Source: Flavihumibacter profundi
GTDB lineage: Bacteria > Bacteroidota > Bacteroidia > Chitinophagales > Chitinophagaceae
Assembly (NCBI RefSeq): GCF_020076305.1
Contig: NZ_JAIQXE010000001.1
Coordinates: 248,001-312,000, forward strand
DNA length: 64,000 nucleotides
Reading direction: 5' to 3'
This document shows, piece by piece, positions 26,604 through 35,487 of this stretch. The stretch's first letter is position 1, and each line of letters begins with the position of its first letter. Under the pieces are notes generated by a model. The model worked only from the letters and a program-made list of their open reading frames with translations. It did not search any database and was not told the origin of the DNA. The translations under genes and the position numbers were made by a program.

Positions 26604-27275
26604 ATGAAAAAACCAGACCCTAATAACCCGATTAAAGTAGCCATAGCAGACGACCATGCGCTGTTCCGCGCCGGTGTCAAAACTGCTTTGTCTTCCAAGA
26701 AGGATGTCGAGTTAATTGCCGAAGCAGATAACGGCATGCAATTATTGAATCTGCTGAAACACATTGATCCGGATGTCATTTTACTGGATATCCAGATGCC
26801 TATAATGGATGGTATAGCTACACTTCCCGAAATCAGGAAAATTAATCCTCATGTTAAAGTGATCATCCTTTCCATGCATAATGATCATTCCATGATTTCT
26901 AAACTCATGGAAATCGGTGCTAACTCTTACCTTACAAAAAATTCAGATTCCGAAACTATTTACCAGGCAATTAAAACCTGTTATGAACAGGAATTCTTTT
27001 TTAATGAACTAACCAATAAGGCATTGCTTACCGGATTAAGGACAAGAAAAATGGAGCCTGAAGGAATGATGGACGCCCAATTGACAGATAAAGAAGTAAG
27101 GATTCTCAAATTAATGTGTGAAGAAAAAACAACAAAGGAAATTGCTGATATAGTGGATATCAGTCCGCGTACAGTTGAAGCAATCCGTGACAAACTTAAA
27201 ACCAAAACCGGTGCAAAATCAATGGCCGGCCTGGTTATGTATGCGGTTAAAAAAGGATTTGTTCAGGAAACATAA
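26604..27275 (+). CDS. NarL/FixJ-family response regulator
   Basis: 223 residues. The receiver domain (about 10-130) has the acidic pair Asp16-Asp17, the phospho-acceptor Asp62 in VILLDIQMP, Ser90 in VIILSMHND and Lys112 in SYLTKNS. The C-terminal LuxR-type helix-turn-helix (about 155-220) includes LTDKEVRILKLMCEEKTTKEIADIVDISPRTVEAIRDKL. No sensor kinase gene is adjacent, so it is an orphan in this window. In Bacteroidota such regulators usually act with a separate hybrid or two-helix kinase. The direct repeat upstream may mean self-regulation, and the large secreted protein downstream is a candidate target; both are inference. Confidence 0.93.
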   Translation: MKKPDPNNPIKVAIADDHALFRAGVKTALSSKKDVELIAEADNGMQLLNLLKHIDPDVILLDIQMPIMDGIATLPEIRKINPHVKVIILSMHNDHSMISKLMEIGANSYLTKNSDSETIYQAIKTCYEQEFFFNELTNKALLTGLRTRKMEPEGMMDAQLTDKEVRILKLMCEEKTTKEIADIVDISPRTVEAIRDKLKTKTGAKSMAGLVMYAVKKGFVQET

Positions 27276-27296
27276 GTTTTCCTAATTATAAAACTG

Positions 27297-27328
27297 AGCT
27301 GCTTCTTTCCGGAAGCAGCTTTTTTTTT
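27297..27328 (+). terminator. Response-regulator terminator
   Basis: AGCTGCTTC pairs with GAAGCAGCT (27297-27305 / 27312-27320) around a 6-nt loop and runs into eight T residues. The rest of the gap to 27570 holds AT-rich sequence with no clear promoter match. Confidence 0.85.
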
Positions 27329-27570
27329 GCGTGTAAATGAAGTTCTGCCGGAATTTGCTTAAGCGTTGAACCTGTTGTACTTACCGATACTTTTACTCCT
27401 TTCATCGAAAACCCATTCGTCGAAAGTTTTTTTTACAGTATATAAAACTTTGCTAAAAATTCGTTTATCTTGGTAACTGAAATCCATGAAAACGCCCGTC
27501 TGTACTGGGATTCGTAAGAATACTAGTCTAAATAAGGGGTTTATCCTATCATTAAAACCGTACCCTATAG

Positions 27571-30500
27571 ATGAAAAATCTCTACACAATTATGGCAGTT
27601 GTACTGTCCATTTTTTTTGTACCGGATTTAATTGCTCAACCTTGTTCCTCGCTGGTTATTTCAAGCGCCGTTTCAGGGGAATCAAGGTGTATAGCAACGG
27701 GTACAATTACTGTTTCAGTTACCGGCGGTAGCGGAAACTACAATTACAAAGTAACAGGTCCAATCAGTACTCCCTTTACTTCTTCACCAATAATTACTGG
27801 TCTTTCTGCTGGTACATATACGGTATTTGTCCAGGATGTAACAACTGGCTGTATTGTTCAAAAAGCTTCAGTAGTTGTAGCCGGTTCTTATGTGGATCCA
27901 AGGTTTACCCTTGTCAAGTCTGATGAAACATGTCTAAATAAAAGTGATGGGACAATTACATTAAGTAGTTTATCAGGAGGACGTGCCCCGTATACATATA
28001 CCATTGTTGCGCCGTCACCCACTGGCATTGGTACATCCAATAACACGGGTATATTTACAGGGCTAACAGGTGGGGATTACTCAATAGAATTGAAAGATTC
28101 CTGCGGGGGCATTCAAACAAGGCGTGTTTCCATTATTGGATATGACTGGTGGATTACGTCATTCACGGGAAACCGGATTAATTGCGCAGATGCTGATTTC
28201 CAGATTCAACTGCAAGATAGCCGTGGAAATGTAAATACCATCGGAACCACTTTTGCAGGATTCCAATACGGTGCTGTGAATAGTCCGGGTGATACTACAT
28301 GGTACAATACCTATAATTTCACCCATACTATTGGAACAAAAAGAATTGTGTCACTGGTCGTCAAAGATCTTTGTGGAAATACAAAATTAGTTAGATGGGT
28401 TAATACGGTAATCCCAAGTGTTGCTAATTTAGTAACCACCACATATCAGTCCTGCAACAGTTTTACTGCTACTATAACCGGCCAGGCAAATCTGTCAAAC
28501 CCTACATATTGTTTATATACGGACGCCGATGCGTTGGTTAGTTGCAATGCCACGGGATCTTTTACCGGAATTCAGCAGGGAACTTATTATATTACTATTA
28601 AAGACCTTTGTTTTGATACAACCATCCGCAGGGATTTTGTACTTAACCAACCCAAACCCAGTGCTGATGCGTCTGTTGGAATAAACCAGGTTAACTGTAG
28701 CAGTTTCAATGCAACTATAACCGGACTGGTAAATTTCACTAATCCGAATTTTTGCCTCTTTGATGCAGCCGGCACCCAATTGAGTTGCAATACTACCGGA
28801 ACATTCAATAACCTGATGAACGGTTCGTATTGTATTAATGCTAAGGATGGCTGTTATGATACAACAATAGTCCGTTGCTTTACAGTAAATACACCAATTC
28901 CTGCCGTTGCTGCCAATGTTACGATCAGTAACCAGCAATGTTCTGATTTTGATGTAAGTATATCCGGACAAACCAATTTGTCTAATGCAGATTTCTGTTT
29001 ATACACAGCTGCAGGTGTACTCCTCAACTGCAATAAGACCGGCATTTTTAATACTATTCCCTATGGATCTTATTGCATGCGTATCAAAGCGGATGCGGCA
29101 TGTTATGATACCACTATTGAGCGTTGCTTTAATGTGCTGCCTGTAATTCCAACAGCCGGAGCAAACCTGAATGCAGTTAAAAACTGTTCCACAGTAGATA
29201 TCAGTGCAGGAAGCCTTAATGGGTTTACCAATCCCCAGTTTTGTTTGTACGATAATTCAAATGTGCTGGTCGGTTGTAATACCACAGGTGTATTTACAAA
29301 TTTGCCATACGGTTCCTATTGTATGGATATCAAAAACAGCGCAGTTTGCTTTGATACCACAATCAGGCGATGCATTACAGTAACCCGCGACCTGCCAGAT
29401 ATCGGTTCAGTGCAAATCAGTAATAAAATATGCGCAGGGTTTGATATGGATATTTCAGGTAAGACGTCCCTCAGCAACCCGCTGTTTAGTTTGAAGAACA
29501 GTGCAGGAGTCGTAATTGCAACAAATACTACGGGTGCATTTACAAATATTCCTTATGGTGATTATTGCGTTGAAATGAAGAATGATGCCACTTGCTATGA
29601 CACGCTGATTAGCCGTTGTTTTTCAGTAGTATTACCTAAGCCTGATGCGAGCCCGGTTCAGGTAAGCGCGAAAAAATGTACAGGATTTACAGCGAGCCTT
29701 ATATGGATCAACAATTTCACTTCCCCTTTATTTACCCTGCTTGATGTGAATGGAGCAGTAGTGGCTTCCAATACTACTGGTACATTTGCAAATATTCCCT
29801 ATGGGGATTATTGTATAGCAATTAAGGATAATTGTTATGATACTACAATAACACGTTGTTTCACAGGTACTCCGGTTGCAGTTAATTTTTCTGCAACAGC
29901 CTCTGCATCTTGTGATCTGAATAAAACAAATTTGCGTATTTCCATTTCAAGCGGTCTGTCACCATATACTGCAAAAGTGTATGATAACCTTAATAACCTG
30001 GTGAGTACTGTTAACGGAAGCACCTCCCCTTTAAGGGTGCTTAATTTACCGGCATTGCCCCCCGGACAGCGCTACCGCGTTGACTTGTCTGATAACTGCG
30101 GAAATACTGTGAGCCGTTTGGTAACACCTGTTTTGAGTACTTTTAACAGCTCAATTACAATGGTCGCAAAATGCCCCTCAGGGACATACCAGAATGGTTC
30201 TTCTGAGCTTACCGTTGTTGTAAATTCGAATCTGGGCACTATACGTCCGGTAATTATTAAGAAAGATGCCGCTGATGTGAATATTCTGTACAATACATCA
30301 ACTACCACAATTTATAAATGGATTGACCTTGAACCTGCAACTTATGTCATTCAGTATAACCTTCCCGGAAGTTGCAATAATAAGGTATACGATACAATTA
30401 GCGTTGGACCTTACAAGTTTCCACAGTTAGACAAATCTGCTTCATACCAGTGCGATAACATGAGCTTTAGTGTTGGTGCAAATGTTACTGGTGGCGCACC

Positions 30501-31485
30501 ACCATATACCTATGAAATAATTGGTAGTGTACCAACTACGCCATCAATTCTTGCACCGCCCCAGGCCAGCCCCATTTTCAATATTAATAATGGAAATATT
30601 TATTCACTTGTCCGTTTAAGAGCTGTTGACTATTGCGGTAACGCCACTTTAAATGATGTTAGCGTGTTGCCATTACAAAACATGGTGATAAGTGCAAGTT
30701 CTGATTGCTATTATAGTTCTGTAGTTCTGACAGTGGATTCTATTCCCAATGCTACTTACGAATGGTATTTTAAAACCTCAGCTACAGACAGTGTACTTAT
30801 CAGTAATTCCCGTGTTCATGAAATAAGTTATCTGACCCCTGCAGAGGTCGGGACTTATGTGAGCCGGATTTCTATAAATAGCGGATGCCTTACCCGGTTA
30901 AGTTATTATACTATTACCGGTAAGTGCTCTCCACTGCTTCCTGGAAAACTGGAATTGACGGGCAAACCGGTTAGTGGTAAGCAATACCTGAGCTGGAACC
31001 ACCTTACCACCGGCGATATTGTTGCCTACTTGGTGGAGAAAAAAGTGGCAGGCAGTGAACGGTTTACTACTATTGGCCAGGTTGCAGTTTTACCAGGAAA
31101 AACAATAACCCAGTTTGCATTTACCGATGAGCAACCCGGTTCAGGTGTCAGCCAGTACCGTATCAGGGCAGTGGACAGATCAGGTGCAATTATTTATTCC
31201 AATATAATTTCCCTGAATCGCCAGCAGGCGATAGTGATTCGGGTATATCCTAACCCTGTAAATCAATTAGTTAACATTGAGTTCCCTTTTAATGCAAGGG
31301 GGGATTATAATATCCAGTTAATGGCAGTAAATGGACAAATCCTGTTAGTTAAGGAGGTGAGAGGTGTAAATGGTAATACTATATCGATTGTACGCGAACC
31401 TTTTATGAGGCCAGGTATCTATTTCCTGAAAATCCAGGATAAGACGGGTGGGACCCCACAGGTTGAAAAATTGGTATTCGAATAA
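27571..31485 (+). CDS. Giant secreted repeat protein with T9SS sorting domain
   Basis: 1304 residues. A signal peptide (about 1-22, ending LIAQ) is followed by SprB-like beta domains (about 25-190) with GTYTVFVQD and a Gly-rich GGSGNY pattern. From about residue 282 to 767 there are six repeats of about 81 residues with two to four Cys each, sharing NLSNPxFCLY, CNTTGxF, IPYGSYC and CYDTTIxRCF. A fibronectin-III-like segment (about 1130-1215) precedes a type A T9SS C-terminal domain beginning VYPNPVNQ. It should pass through the Por secretion system and be anchored or released at the cell surface, as an adhesin or matrix protein. The function is unknown. The short lipoprotein gene follows 38 nt later. 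Confidence 0.88.
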   Translation: MKNLYTIMAVVLSIFFVPDLIAQPCSSLVISSAVSGESRCIATGTITVSVTGGSGNYNYKVTGPISTPFTSSPIITGLSAGTYTVFVQDVTTGCIVQKASVVVAGSYVDPRFTLVKSDETCLNKSDGTITLSSLSGGRAPYTYTIVAPSPTGIGTSNNTGIFTGLTGGDYSIELKDSCGGIQTRRVSIIGYDWWITSFTGNRINCADADFQIQLQDSRGNVNTIGTTFAGFQYGAVNSPGDTTWYNTYNFTHTIGTKRIVSLVVKDLCGNTKLVRWVNTVIPSVANLVTTTYQSCNSFTATITGQANLSNPTYCLYTDADALVSCNATGSFTGIQQGTYYITIKDLCFDTTIRRDFVLNQPKPSADASVGINQVNCSSFNATITGLVNFTNPNFCLFDAAGTQLSCNTTGTFNNLMNGSYCINAKDGCYDTTIVRCFTVNTPIPAVAANVTISNQQCSDFDVSISGQTNLSNADFCLYTAAGVLLNCNKTGIFNTIPYGSYCMRIKADAACYDTTIERCFNVLPVIPTAGANLNAVKNCSTVDISAGSLNGFTNPQFCLYDNSNVLVGCNTTGVFTNLPYGSYCMDIKNSAVCFDTTIRRCITVTRDLPDIGSVQISNKICAGFDMDISGKTSLSNPLFSLKNSAGVVIATNTTGAFTNIPYGDYCVEMKNDATCYDTLISRCFSVVLPKPDASPVQVSAKKCTGFTASLIWINNFTSPLFTLLDVNGAVVASNTTGTFANIPYGDYCIAIKDNCYDTTITRCFTGTPVAVNFSATASASCDLNKTNLRISISSGLSPYTAKVYDNLNNLVSTVNGSTSPLRVLNLPALPPGQRYRVDLSDNCGNTVSRLVTPVLSTFNSSITMVAKCPSGTYQNGSSELTVVVNSNLGTIRPVIIKKDAADVNILYNTSTTTIYKWIDLEPATYVIQYNLPGSCNNKVYDTISVGPYKFPQLDKSASYQCDNMSFSVGANVTGGAPPYTYEIIGSVPTTPSILAPPQASPIFNINNGNIYSLVRLRAVDYCGNATLNDVSVLPLQNMVISASSDCYYSSVVLTVDSIPNATYEWYFKTSATDSVLISNSRVHEISYLTPAEVGTYVSRISINSGCLTRLSYYTITGKCSPLLPGKLELTGKPVSGKQYLSWNHLTTGDIVAYLVEKKVAGSERFTTIGQVAVLPGKTITQFAFTDEQPGSGVSQYRIRAVDRSGAIIYSNIISLNRQQAIVIRVYPNPVNQLVNIEFPFNARGDYNIQLMAVNGQILLVKEVRGVNGNTISIVREPFMRPGIYFLKIQDKTGGTPQVEKLVFE
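28414..29868 (+). repeat. Six 81-residue tandem repeats inside giant secreted gene
   Basis: Units begin near SVANLVTTTYQSC, ADASVGINQVNC, AVAANVTISNQQC, AGANLNAVKNC, IGSVQISNKIC and ASPVQVSAKKC. The Cys content falls in units 5 and 6, where FCLY becomes FSLK or FTLL and CNTTG becomes TNTTG or SNTTG. Confidence 0.8.
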
Positions 31486-31523
31486 GTTTTCCTATCTCCA
31501 GACAGTTTGCTATTTTTATTAAT

Positions 31524-32408
31524 ATGTTTGGAGGAAAAACTAATTGCTTAGTGTTGCTTTTTGCATTTTGTTTATCAGGATGTAGCAAAAGCAAGAAGGA
31601 AGAGCAGGAACAACAGGTATTTTCCAAGGAGGCAGTGGCTATCCCTTTGTCGCCAGCATTTCCGGGTGAAGTTTCCGGTATGGCGGATAGTTATTCGATG
31701 CCGGGGTATTTATGGTTATTACAGGACAGTGATAACCCGGCTGAATTATTAACCGTTTCTCATGATGGAAAACAGGGTAATCACGTACATATTAATGGGG
31801 TATCTAACCGGGATTGGGAAGATATGGCAATTGGAAACGGTCCGGAAAGCGGAAAAAAATATATTTATATCGAAGATGCCGGAGATAACTTTTTGGCATT
31901 CAATACTTACTACATTTATCGTTTTGCTGAACCTGAAATTGGGGTTACTGAAGTAAGCGATGCAGATAAAATAGGATTTGTTTATGATGATGGATTGCAC
32001 CATAATACCGAAGCTATTTTATTTGATAATTCTTCTAATAATATTATTCTGGTGACAAAAGAGAGCCCGGCGCAAATCTTTACTTTGCATTACCCATACA
32101 ACCTTTATGGCATTAATACAGCCGTTAAATCAGGCGTGTTGAAATTGTCTGGAATAACGGGAGCTGCGCTATCACCCAATGGCCAGGAATTGTTGCTGAG
32201 AACTTATCAGACGATTTACTATTGGCAGAAAACAGGAGGCGGAAGTATCGAAGCTATGCTTCAGGATACAGTATTGGAATCAATACCTAGTAATGAACCG
32301 CAGGGGGAATCCATTACATTCAGAAACGATAATGGCGGGTTTTTCACACTAAGTGAGAATGCAGGCTTGCCGGTTCAGTTGAACCTTTATTTTTTTCCCA
32401 GAAAATAA
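31524..32408 (+). CDS. Lipoprotein with probable beta-propeller
   Basis: 294 residues. The signal ends in the lipobox LSGC at about residue 20, followed by a charged KSKKEEQEQQ linker, so it is a membrane-anchored lipoprotein. The body has blade-like segments: YLWLLQDSDNPAELLTVSHDGK, RDWEDMAIGNGPESGKKYIYIEDAGDN, HNTEAILFDNSSNNIILVTKES and ALSPNGQELLLRTYQTIYYWQ. These suggest a six- or seven-bladed propeller as in some phytase-like or SdiA-regulated proteins, but no catalytic motif is clear. It may be cotranscribed with the giant secreted protein. Confidence 0.7.
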   Translation: MFGGKTNCLVLLFAFCLSGCSKSKKEEQEQQVFSKEAVAIPLSPAFPGEVSGMADSYSMPGYLWLLQDSDNPAELLTVSHDGKQGNHVHINGVSNRDWEDMAIGNGPESGKKYIYIEDAGDNFLAFNTYYIYRFAEPEIGVTEVSDADKIGFVYDDGLHHNTEAILFDNSSNNIILVTKESPAQIFTLHYPYNLYGINTAVKSGVLKLSGITGAALSPNGQELLLRTYQTIYYWQKTGGGSIEAMLQDTVLESIPSNEPQGESITFRNDNGGFFTLSENAGLPVQLNLYFFPRK

Positions 32409-32412
32409 ATAG

Positions 32413-32745
32413 TTATTTGGGAATAGAAGCCACCAGTTCATCCATGGTTATGCCAGAATGACTTTCATCATAGGCACATTCCCCTTTATCAATCAGGATA
32501 AGCTGCGGTGATTCATGCCATACCTTAAAATCTTCGGCAATTTGATTGGAAATAGACCTGTGTTTTATTAAATCAAGGAAATAAAAATCAACCCCGGTGG
32601 GAGGATTAGCTCTTTCAAGCCTTGATTTGGCCATTGAACTTATTGAGCAACGGGTACTGTGTTTAAAAATTACCTGGGGTTGGGAGAACGATCGGGTACG
32701 TATTTCGGCTAATTGTGCCGGGTCTTTTAATTCTATCCACTGCAT
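32413..32745 (-). CDS. ytxJ: YtxJ-family bacillithiol-linked thioredoxin-like protein
   Basis: 110 residues. The motif FKHSTRCSISSMAKSRLE, with a single redox Cys, is the YtxJ signature. YtxJ is described as a monothiol bacilliredoxin-like protein that probably works with bacillithiol on S-bacillithiolated proteins. A bacillithiol biosynthesis gene (bshB1) also lies in this window, which supports the pathway in this organism. The stop lies five bases from the stop of the convergent lipoprotein gene. A 38-codon lipoprotein gene lies just upstream on the same strand. Confidence 0.88.
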   Translation of the reverse strand: MQWIELKDPAQLAEIRTRSFSQPQVIFKHSTRCSISSMAKSRLERANPPTGVDFYFLDLIKHRSISNQIAEDFKVWHESPQLILIDKGECAYDESHSGITMDELVASIPK

Positions 32746-32755
32746 AGCTTACCAT

Positions 32756-32872
32756 TTATTTATAGCCAACCATTCCAGAAGATGCCTGACATCCGGTTTT
32801 TGTAGTAGTACAAGCTGTAAAACCTAAAGCCAGTATGGCCAGAGCGCATGTGATGATAAATTTTTGCTTCAT
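32756..32872 (-). CDS. Small 38-residue lipoprotein upstream of ytxJ
   Basis: The minus-strand frame reads MKQKFIITCALAILALGFTAC, then TTTKTGCQASSGMVGYK and a stop. It has a Lys-containing start, a hydrophobic helix and a Cys at residue 21, like other tiny Bacteroidota lipoproteins. It ends 10 nt before the ytxJ start, so the two probably form an operon. A -7 box on the minus strand (TAAATTTG, 32944-32951) lies about 70 nt upstream. Its function is unknown. It is below the length limit of most gene callers. Confidence 0.65.
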   Translation of the reverse strand: MKQKFIITCALAILALGFTACTTTKTGCQASSGMVGYK

Positions 32873-32943
32873 TTTGTTATTATTGATATGCCAATTGCAA
32901 AAAACATACCTGATTTTATTAACTGGCCGGGGAAAAGATTATG

Positions 32944-32951
32944 CAAATTTA
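32944..32951 (-). promoter_or_regulatory. Promoter of small lipoprotein-ytxJ pair
   Basis: The minus strand reads TAAATTTG, a full match to TAnnTTTG, placed about 70 nt from the lipoprotein ATG. Confidence 0.45.
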
Positions 32952-33006
32952 TAATAAAAATCCAAATCCCGTAATATTGGGGTGTCTGCCAAAAGCCATA
33001 TAAGCG

Positions 33007-33014
33007 TACATTTG
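33007..33014 (+). promoter_or_regulatory. Promoter of exonuclease gene
   Basis: TACATTTG followed by CCCC. It lies inside the extended frame of the exonuclease, so the ATG at 33048 is the real start. Confidence 0.6.
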
Positions 33015-33047
33015 CCCCGGTTCAGTCCACCAAGAATTCATACCAAC

Positions 33048-33818
33048 ATGCCCCTACAACTACAAAGACCCATTGCATTTATTGACCTGGAAACTACAGG
33101 TACTAACCTTGCAACTGACCGGATTGTTGAAATTGCAATTGTTAAAATTGCAAAAGATGGTTCCCGCCAGGTTAAAAGAAAGCTGATTAATCCAGAAATG
33201 CCAATTCCTGCCGGTGCAACAGATATCCACGGTATTTCTGATGATATGGTGAAAGATGCCCCGACTTTCCGGCAGGTTGCCAATGAACTGAAACAATTTC
33301 TTGATAATTGCGATCTGGGTGGCTATAATTCCAATCGCTTTGATATCCCTTTATTAGTGGAGGAGTTTTTAAGGGCCGGACTTGAATTTGATATGGGGAA
33401 TCGCAAACTGCTTGACGTTCAGCGTATTTTCCATTTAATGGAACAGCGTACCCTTGGAGCTGCTTTTAAATTTTATTGCAATAAAACCCTTGAAGGCGCC
33501 CATGGTGCGGAAGCAGATGCGCAGGCCACATGGGAAGTACTTGAAGCCCAGTTGGAGCGGTACCCGCAATTGGGTAATTCCATTGACTCAATAATTAAAT
33601 TTATCGGGGATGACCAGATTGTAGACTTCGCGCGCCGATTCGTATTGAGCAACGGAGTTGAAGTGTTCAACTTTGGGAAACATAAGGGTAAAACAGTTGT
33701 TGAAGTACTTAAGGCTGAACCCCAGTATTACGACTGGATGATGAAAGGGGATTTCCCTTTACATACCAAGCAGAAGCTAACTGAAATACTCAACCGAACC
33801 TTATTGAAAAAGGGTTGA
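33048..33818 (+). CDS. DnaQ-like 3'-5' exonuclease with DUF3820-type tail
   Basis: 256 residues from the ATG at 33048 (MPLQLQRPIAFIDLETTG). The DEDDh motifs are present: Asp13 and Glu15 of FIDLETTG, HGISDDMV, the Asp of GYNSNRFDIPLL and the His/Asp of HGAEADAQAT. This is the fold of the polymerase III epsilon proofreading subunit. The C-terminal part FNFGKHKGKTVVEVLKAEPQYYDWMMKGDFP matches the small DUF3820/ExoX-like domain found after such exonucleases. It probably trims DNA in repair, not as the replicative proofreader. An alternative start at 32982 would be upstream of the promoter. Confidence 0.88.
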   Translation: MPLQLQRPIAFIDLETTGTNLATDRIVEIAIVKIAKDGSRQVKRKLINPEMPIPAGATDIHGISDDMVKDAPTFRQVANELKQFLDNCDLGGYNSNRFDIPLLVEEFLRAGLEFDMGNRKLLDVQRIFHLMEQRTLGAAFKFYCNKTLEGAHGAEADAQATWEVLEAQLERYPQLGNSIDSIIKFIGDDQIVDFARRFVLSNGVEVFNFGKHKGKTVVEVLKAEPQYYDWMMKGDFPLHTKQKLTEILNRTLLKKG

Positions 33819-33844
33819 TTTTCAATAATTTTGTGTATTAAATT

Positions 33845-34615
33845 GTGCTATTGGAAAAAATCGTTATCATACCTACTTATAATGAGCGGGAGAATATTTC
33901 CAACATCCTGCAAGCCGTTTTTGGTTTAGGCCAGGGGTTTCATGTGCTTGTTATTGATGACAGTTCACCAGACGGGACAGCAGACATTGTAAAGGAATTG
34001 CAGGCTAAGTTCCCGGATGAACTTTTCCTGGAAGAACGAAAGGGAAAACTTGGTTTGGGTACTGCATATATCCATGGATTCAAATGGGCAATAAATAAAG
34101 GTTACCAGTTTATTTTCGAAATGGATGCCGATTTTTCCCATAACCCCAAAGACCTTCAGCGGCTATATGAGGCTTGTAAAACCGGGGGGGCGGATGTCGC
34201 AATAGGATCGAGATATGTAAAAGGCGGTGGAACCGTAAACTGGCCATGGGACAGGATTGCATTATCCAAAGGCGGAAGCCTGTATACAAGAATTATTACC
34301 TGGATGCCGGTTAGGGATACAACTGCCGGATTTGTTTGTTACCGCAAAGAAGTACTGGAGGCTATTAACCTTGATGGAATCCGTTTTCTAGGTTATGCCT
34401 TCCAGATAGAAATGAAATTTGCTTCATGGAAACTTGGTTTTAAAATCAAGGAAGTGCCTATTGTATTTGAAGACCGCAAGTTTGGTGTTTCCAAAATGCA
34501 TAAAGGAATCGTTAAGGAAGGCATCCTTGGTGTTCTTAAACTGCGTTGGGAAAGTATTTTTAAAGATTACCATTCCAGGATAAAGAACACCGAAGGAGAA
34601 GAAGCAGCAGCATGA
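33845..34615 (+). CDS. Polyprenol-phosphate glycosyltransferase, GT2 family (Dpm1-like)
   Basis: 256 residues. The GT-A domain has PTYNERENI, the UDP/GDP-binding VIDDSSPDGT and the metal-binding EMDADFSHNP, all typical of dolichol/polyprenol-phosphate mannose synthases. Family members move a sugar from a nucleotide onto undecaprenyl phosphate for later use outside the membrane. There is no clear C-terminal membrane helix, as in the soluble Dpm1 type. The start is GTG at 33845 or TTG at 33851. The stop overlaps the next gene as ATGA, so the two are coupled. Confidence 0.9.
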   Translation: MLLEKIVIIPTYNERENISNILQAVFGLGQGFHVLVIDDSSPDGTADIVKELQAKFPDELFLEERKGKLGLGTAYIHGFKWAINKGYQFIFEMDADFSHNPKDLQRLYEACKTGGADVAIGSRYVKGGGTVNWPWDRIALSKGGSLYTRIITWMPVRDTTAGFVCYRKEVLEAINLDGIRFLGYAFQIEMKFASWKLGFKIKEVPIVFEDRKFGVSKMHKGIVKEGILGVLKLRWESIFKDYHSRIKNTEGEEAAA

Positions 34616-35487
34616 AATCAGCCTTCCTCCGTTTGCACCTCGCTGTATTCCTGGCCGGTTTTACTGGCATCCTCGGCCGGCTTATTACATTAAATGAAGG
34701 TTTACTGGTATGGTACAGGTTATTATTTAGTGCGATTACTCTATGGATTTTCTTTGGCTTACAAAAGAAAGTTCAGAAAATCTCCTTCAGGCAAATAGCT
34801 GCAATAACCGGTGCGGGATTTGTAGCCGCAGTCCATTGGGTGACTTTCTACGGCGCCATAAAATATGCCAATGTATCGGTTGCTCTGGTATGTTTTTCAG
34901 CGATTGGATTTTTTACTGCTATAATTGAACCTTTGTTTTTAAGAAGAAAGCCAATATTAACTGAAGTATTACTGGGATTGTTAATGATGCTCGGTATTTA
35001 CATCATCTTTCATTTTGATCCACGCTTCAAGACGGGTATTATAATTGGACTTTTCTCTGCCATGCTTGGGGCCATATTTCCTGTGTTAAACCGGCAATTG
35101 CTTAAAAAGGTAAATGTTGAAACGCTTACCACCTATGAACTAAGTGGTGGCTTCCTTACCTTATCTGTCTTACTTCCATTTTATCTCCGCCAATTTCCCA
35201 CCGAACATATCTTTCCAAACTTGACCGACCTGGGCTGGCTGCTTTTTCTTGCCTGGGTTTGCACGGTTTGGGCATTCCAGCTTTCTTCCTACGCACTTAA
35301 ACATATTTCAGCATTTACGGTAAATCTCACTTACAACCTGGAGCCTGTTTATGGGATCATCCTTGCTTTTATTGTTTACAATGAAAATAAGTACCTGGGA
35401 TGGAATTTTTATGCCGGTTTATTGGTGATCATCCTTGGGGTTTCCTTACACATGTGGCGTGTTTTCAGGACTAGAACTCGACAATGA
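34612..35487 (+). CDS. EamA/DMT-family transporter
   Basis: 291 residues with about ten membrane helices in two EamA halves, for example HLAVFLAGFTGILGRLI and the late FTVNLTYNLEPVYGIILAFIVYNE. Such proteins export or import small metabolites; the substrate here is not known. It overlaps the glycosyltransferase by 4 nt. It also overlaps the convergent TonB receptor by 17 nt, with no terminator between. Confidence 0.9.
   Translation: MKSAFLRLHLAVFLAGFTGILGRLITLNEGLLVWYRLLFSAITLWIFFGLQKKVQKISFRQIAAITGAGFVAAVHWVTFYGAIKYANVSVALVCFSAIGFFTAIIEPLFLRRKPILTEVLLGLLMMLGIYIIFHFDPRFKTGIIIGLFSAMLGAIFPVLNRQLLKKVNVETLTTYELSGGFLTLSVLLPFYLRQFPTEHIFPNLTDLGWLLFLAWVCTVWAFQLSSYALKHISAFTVNLTYNLEPVYGIILAFIVYNENKYLGWNFYAGLLVIILGVSLHMWRVFRTRTRQ

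Noticed and set aside
28414-29868. Regular repeats considered as a CRISPR array
   Set aside because: The repeats are about 243 nt, translate into one open frame and diverge like protein repeats; there are no short identical repeats with spacers.
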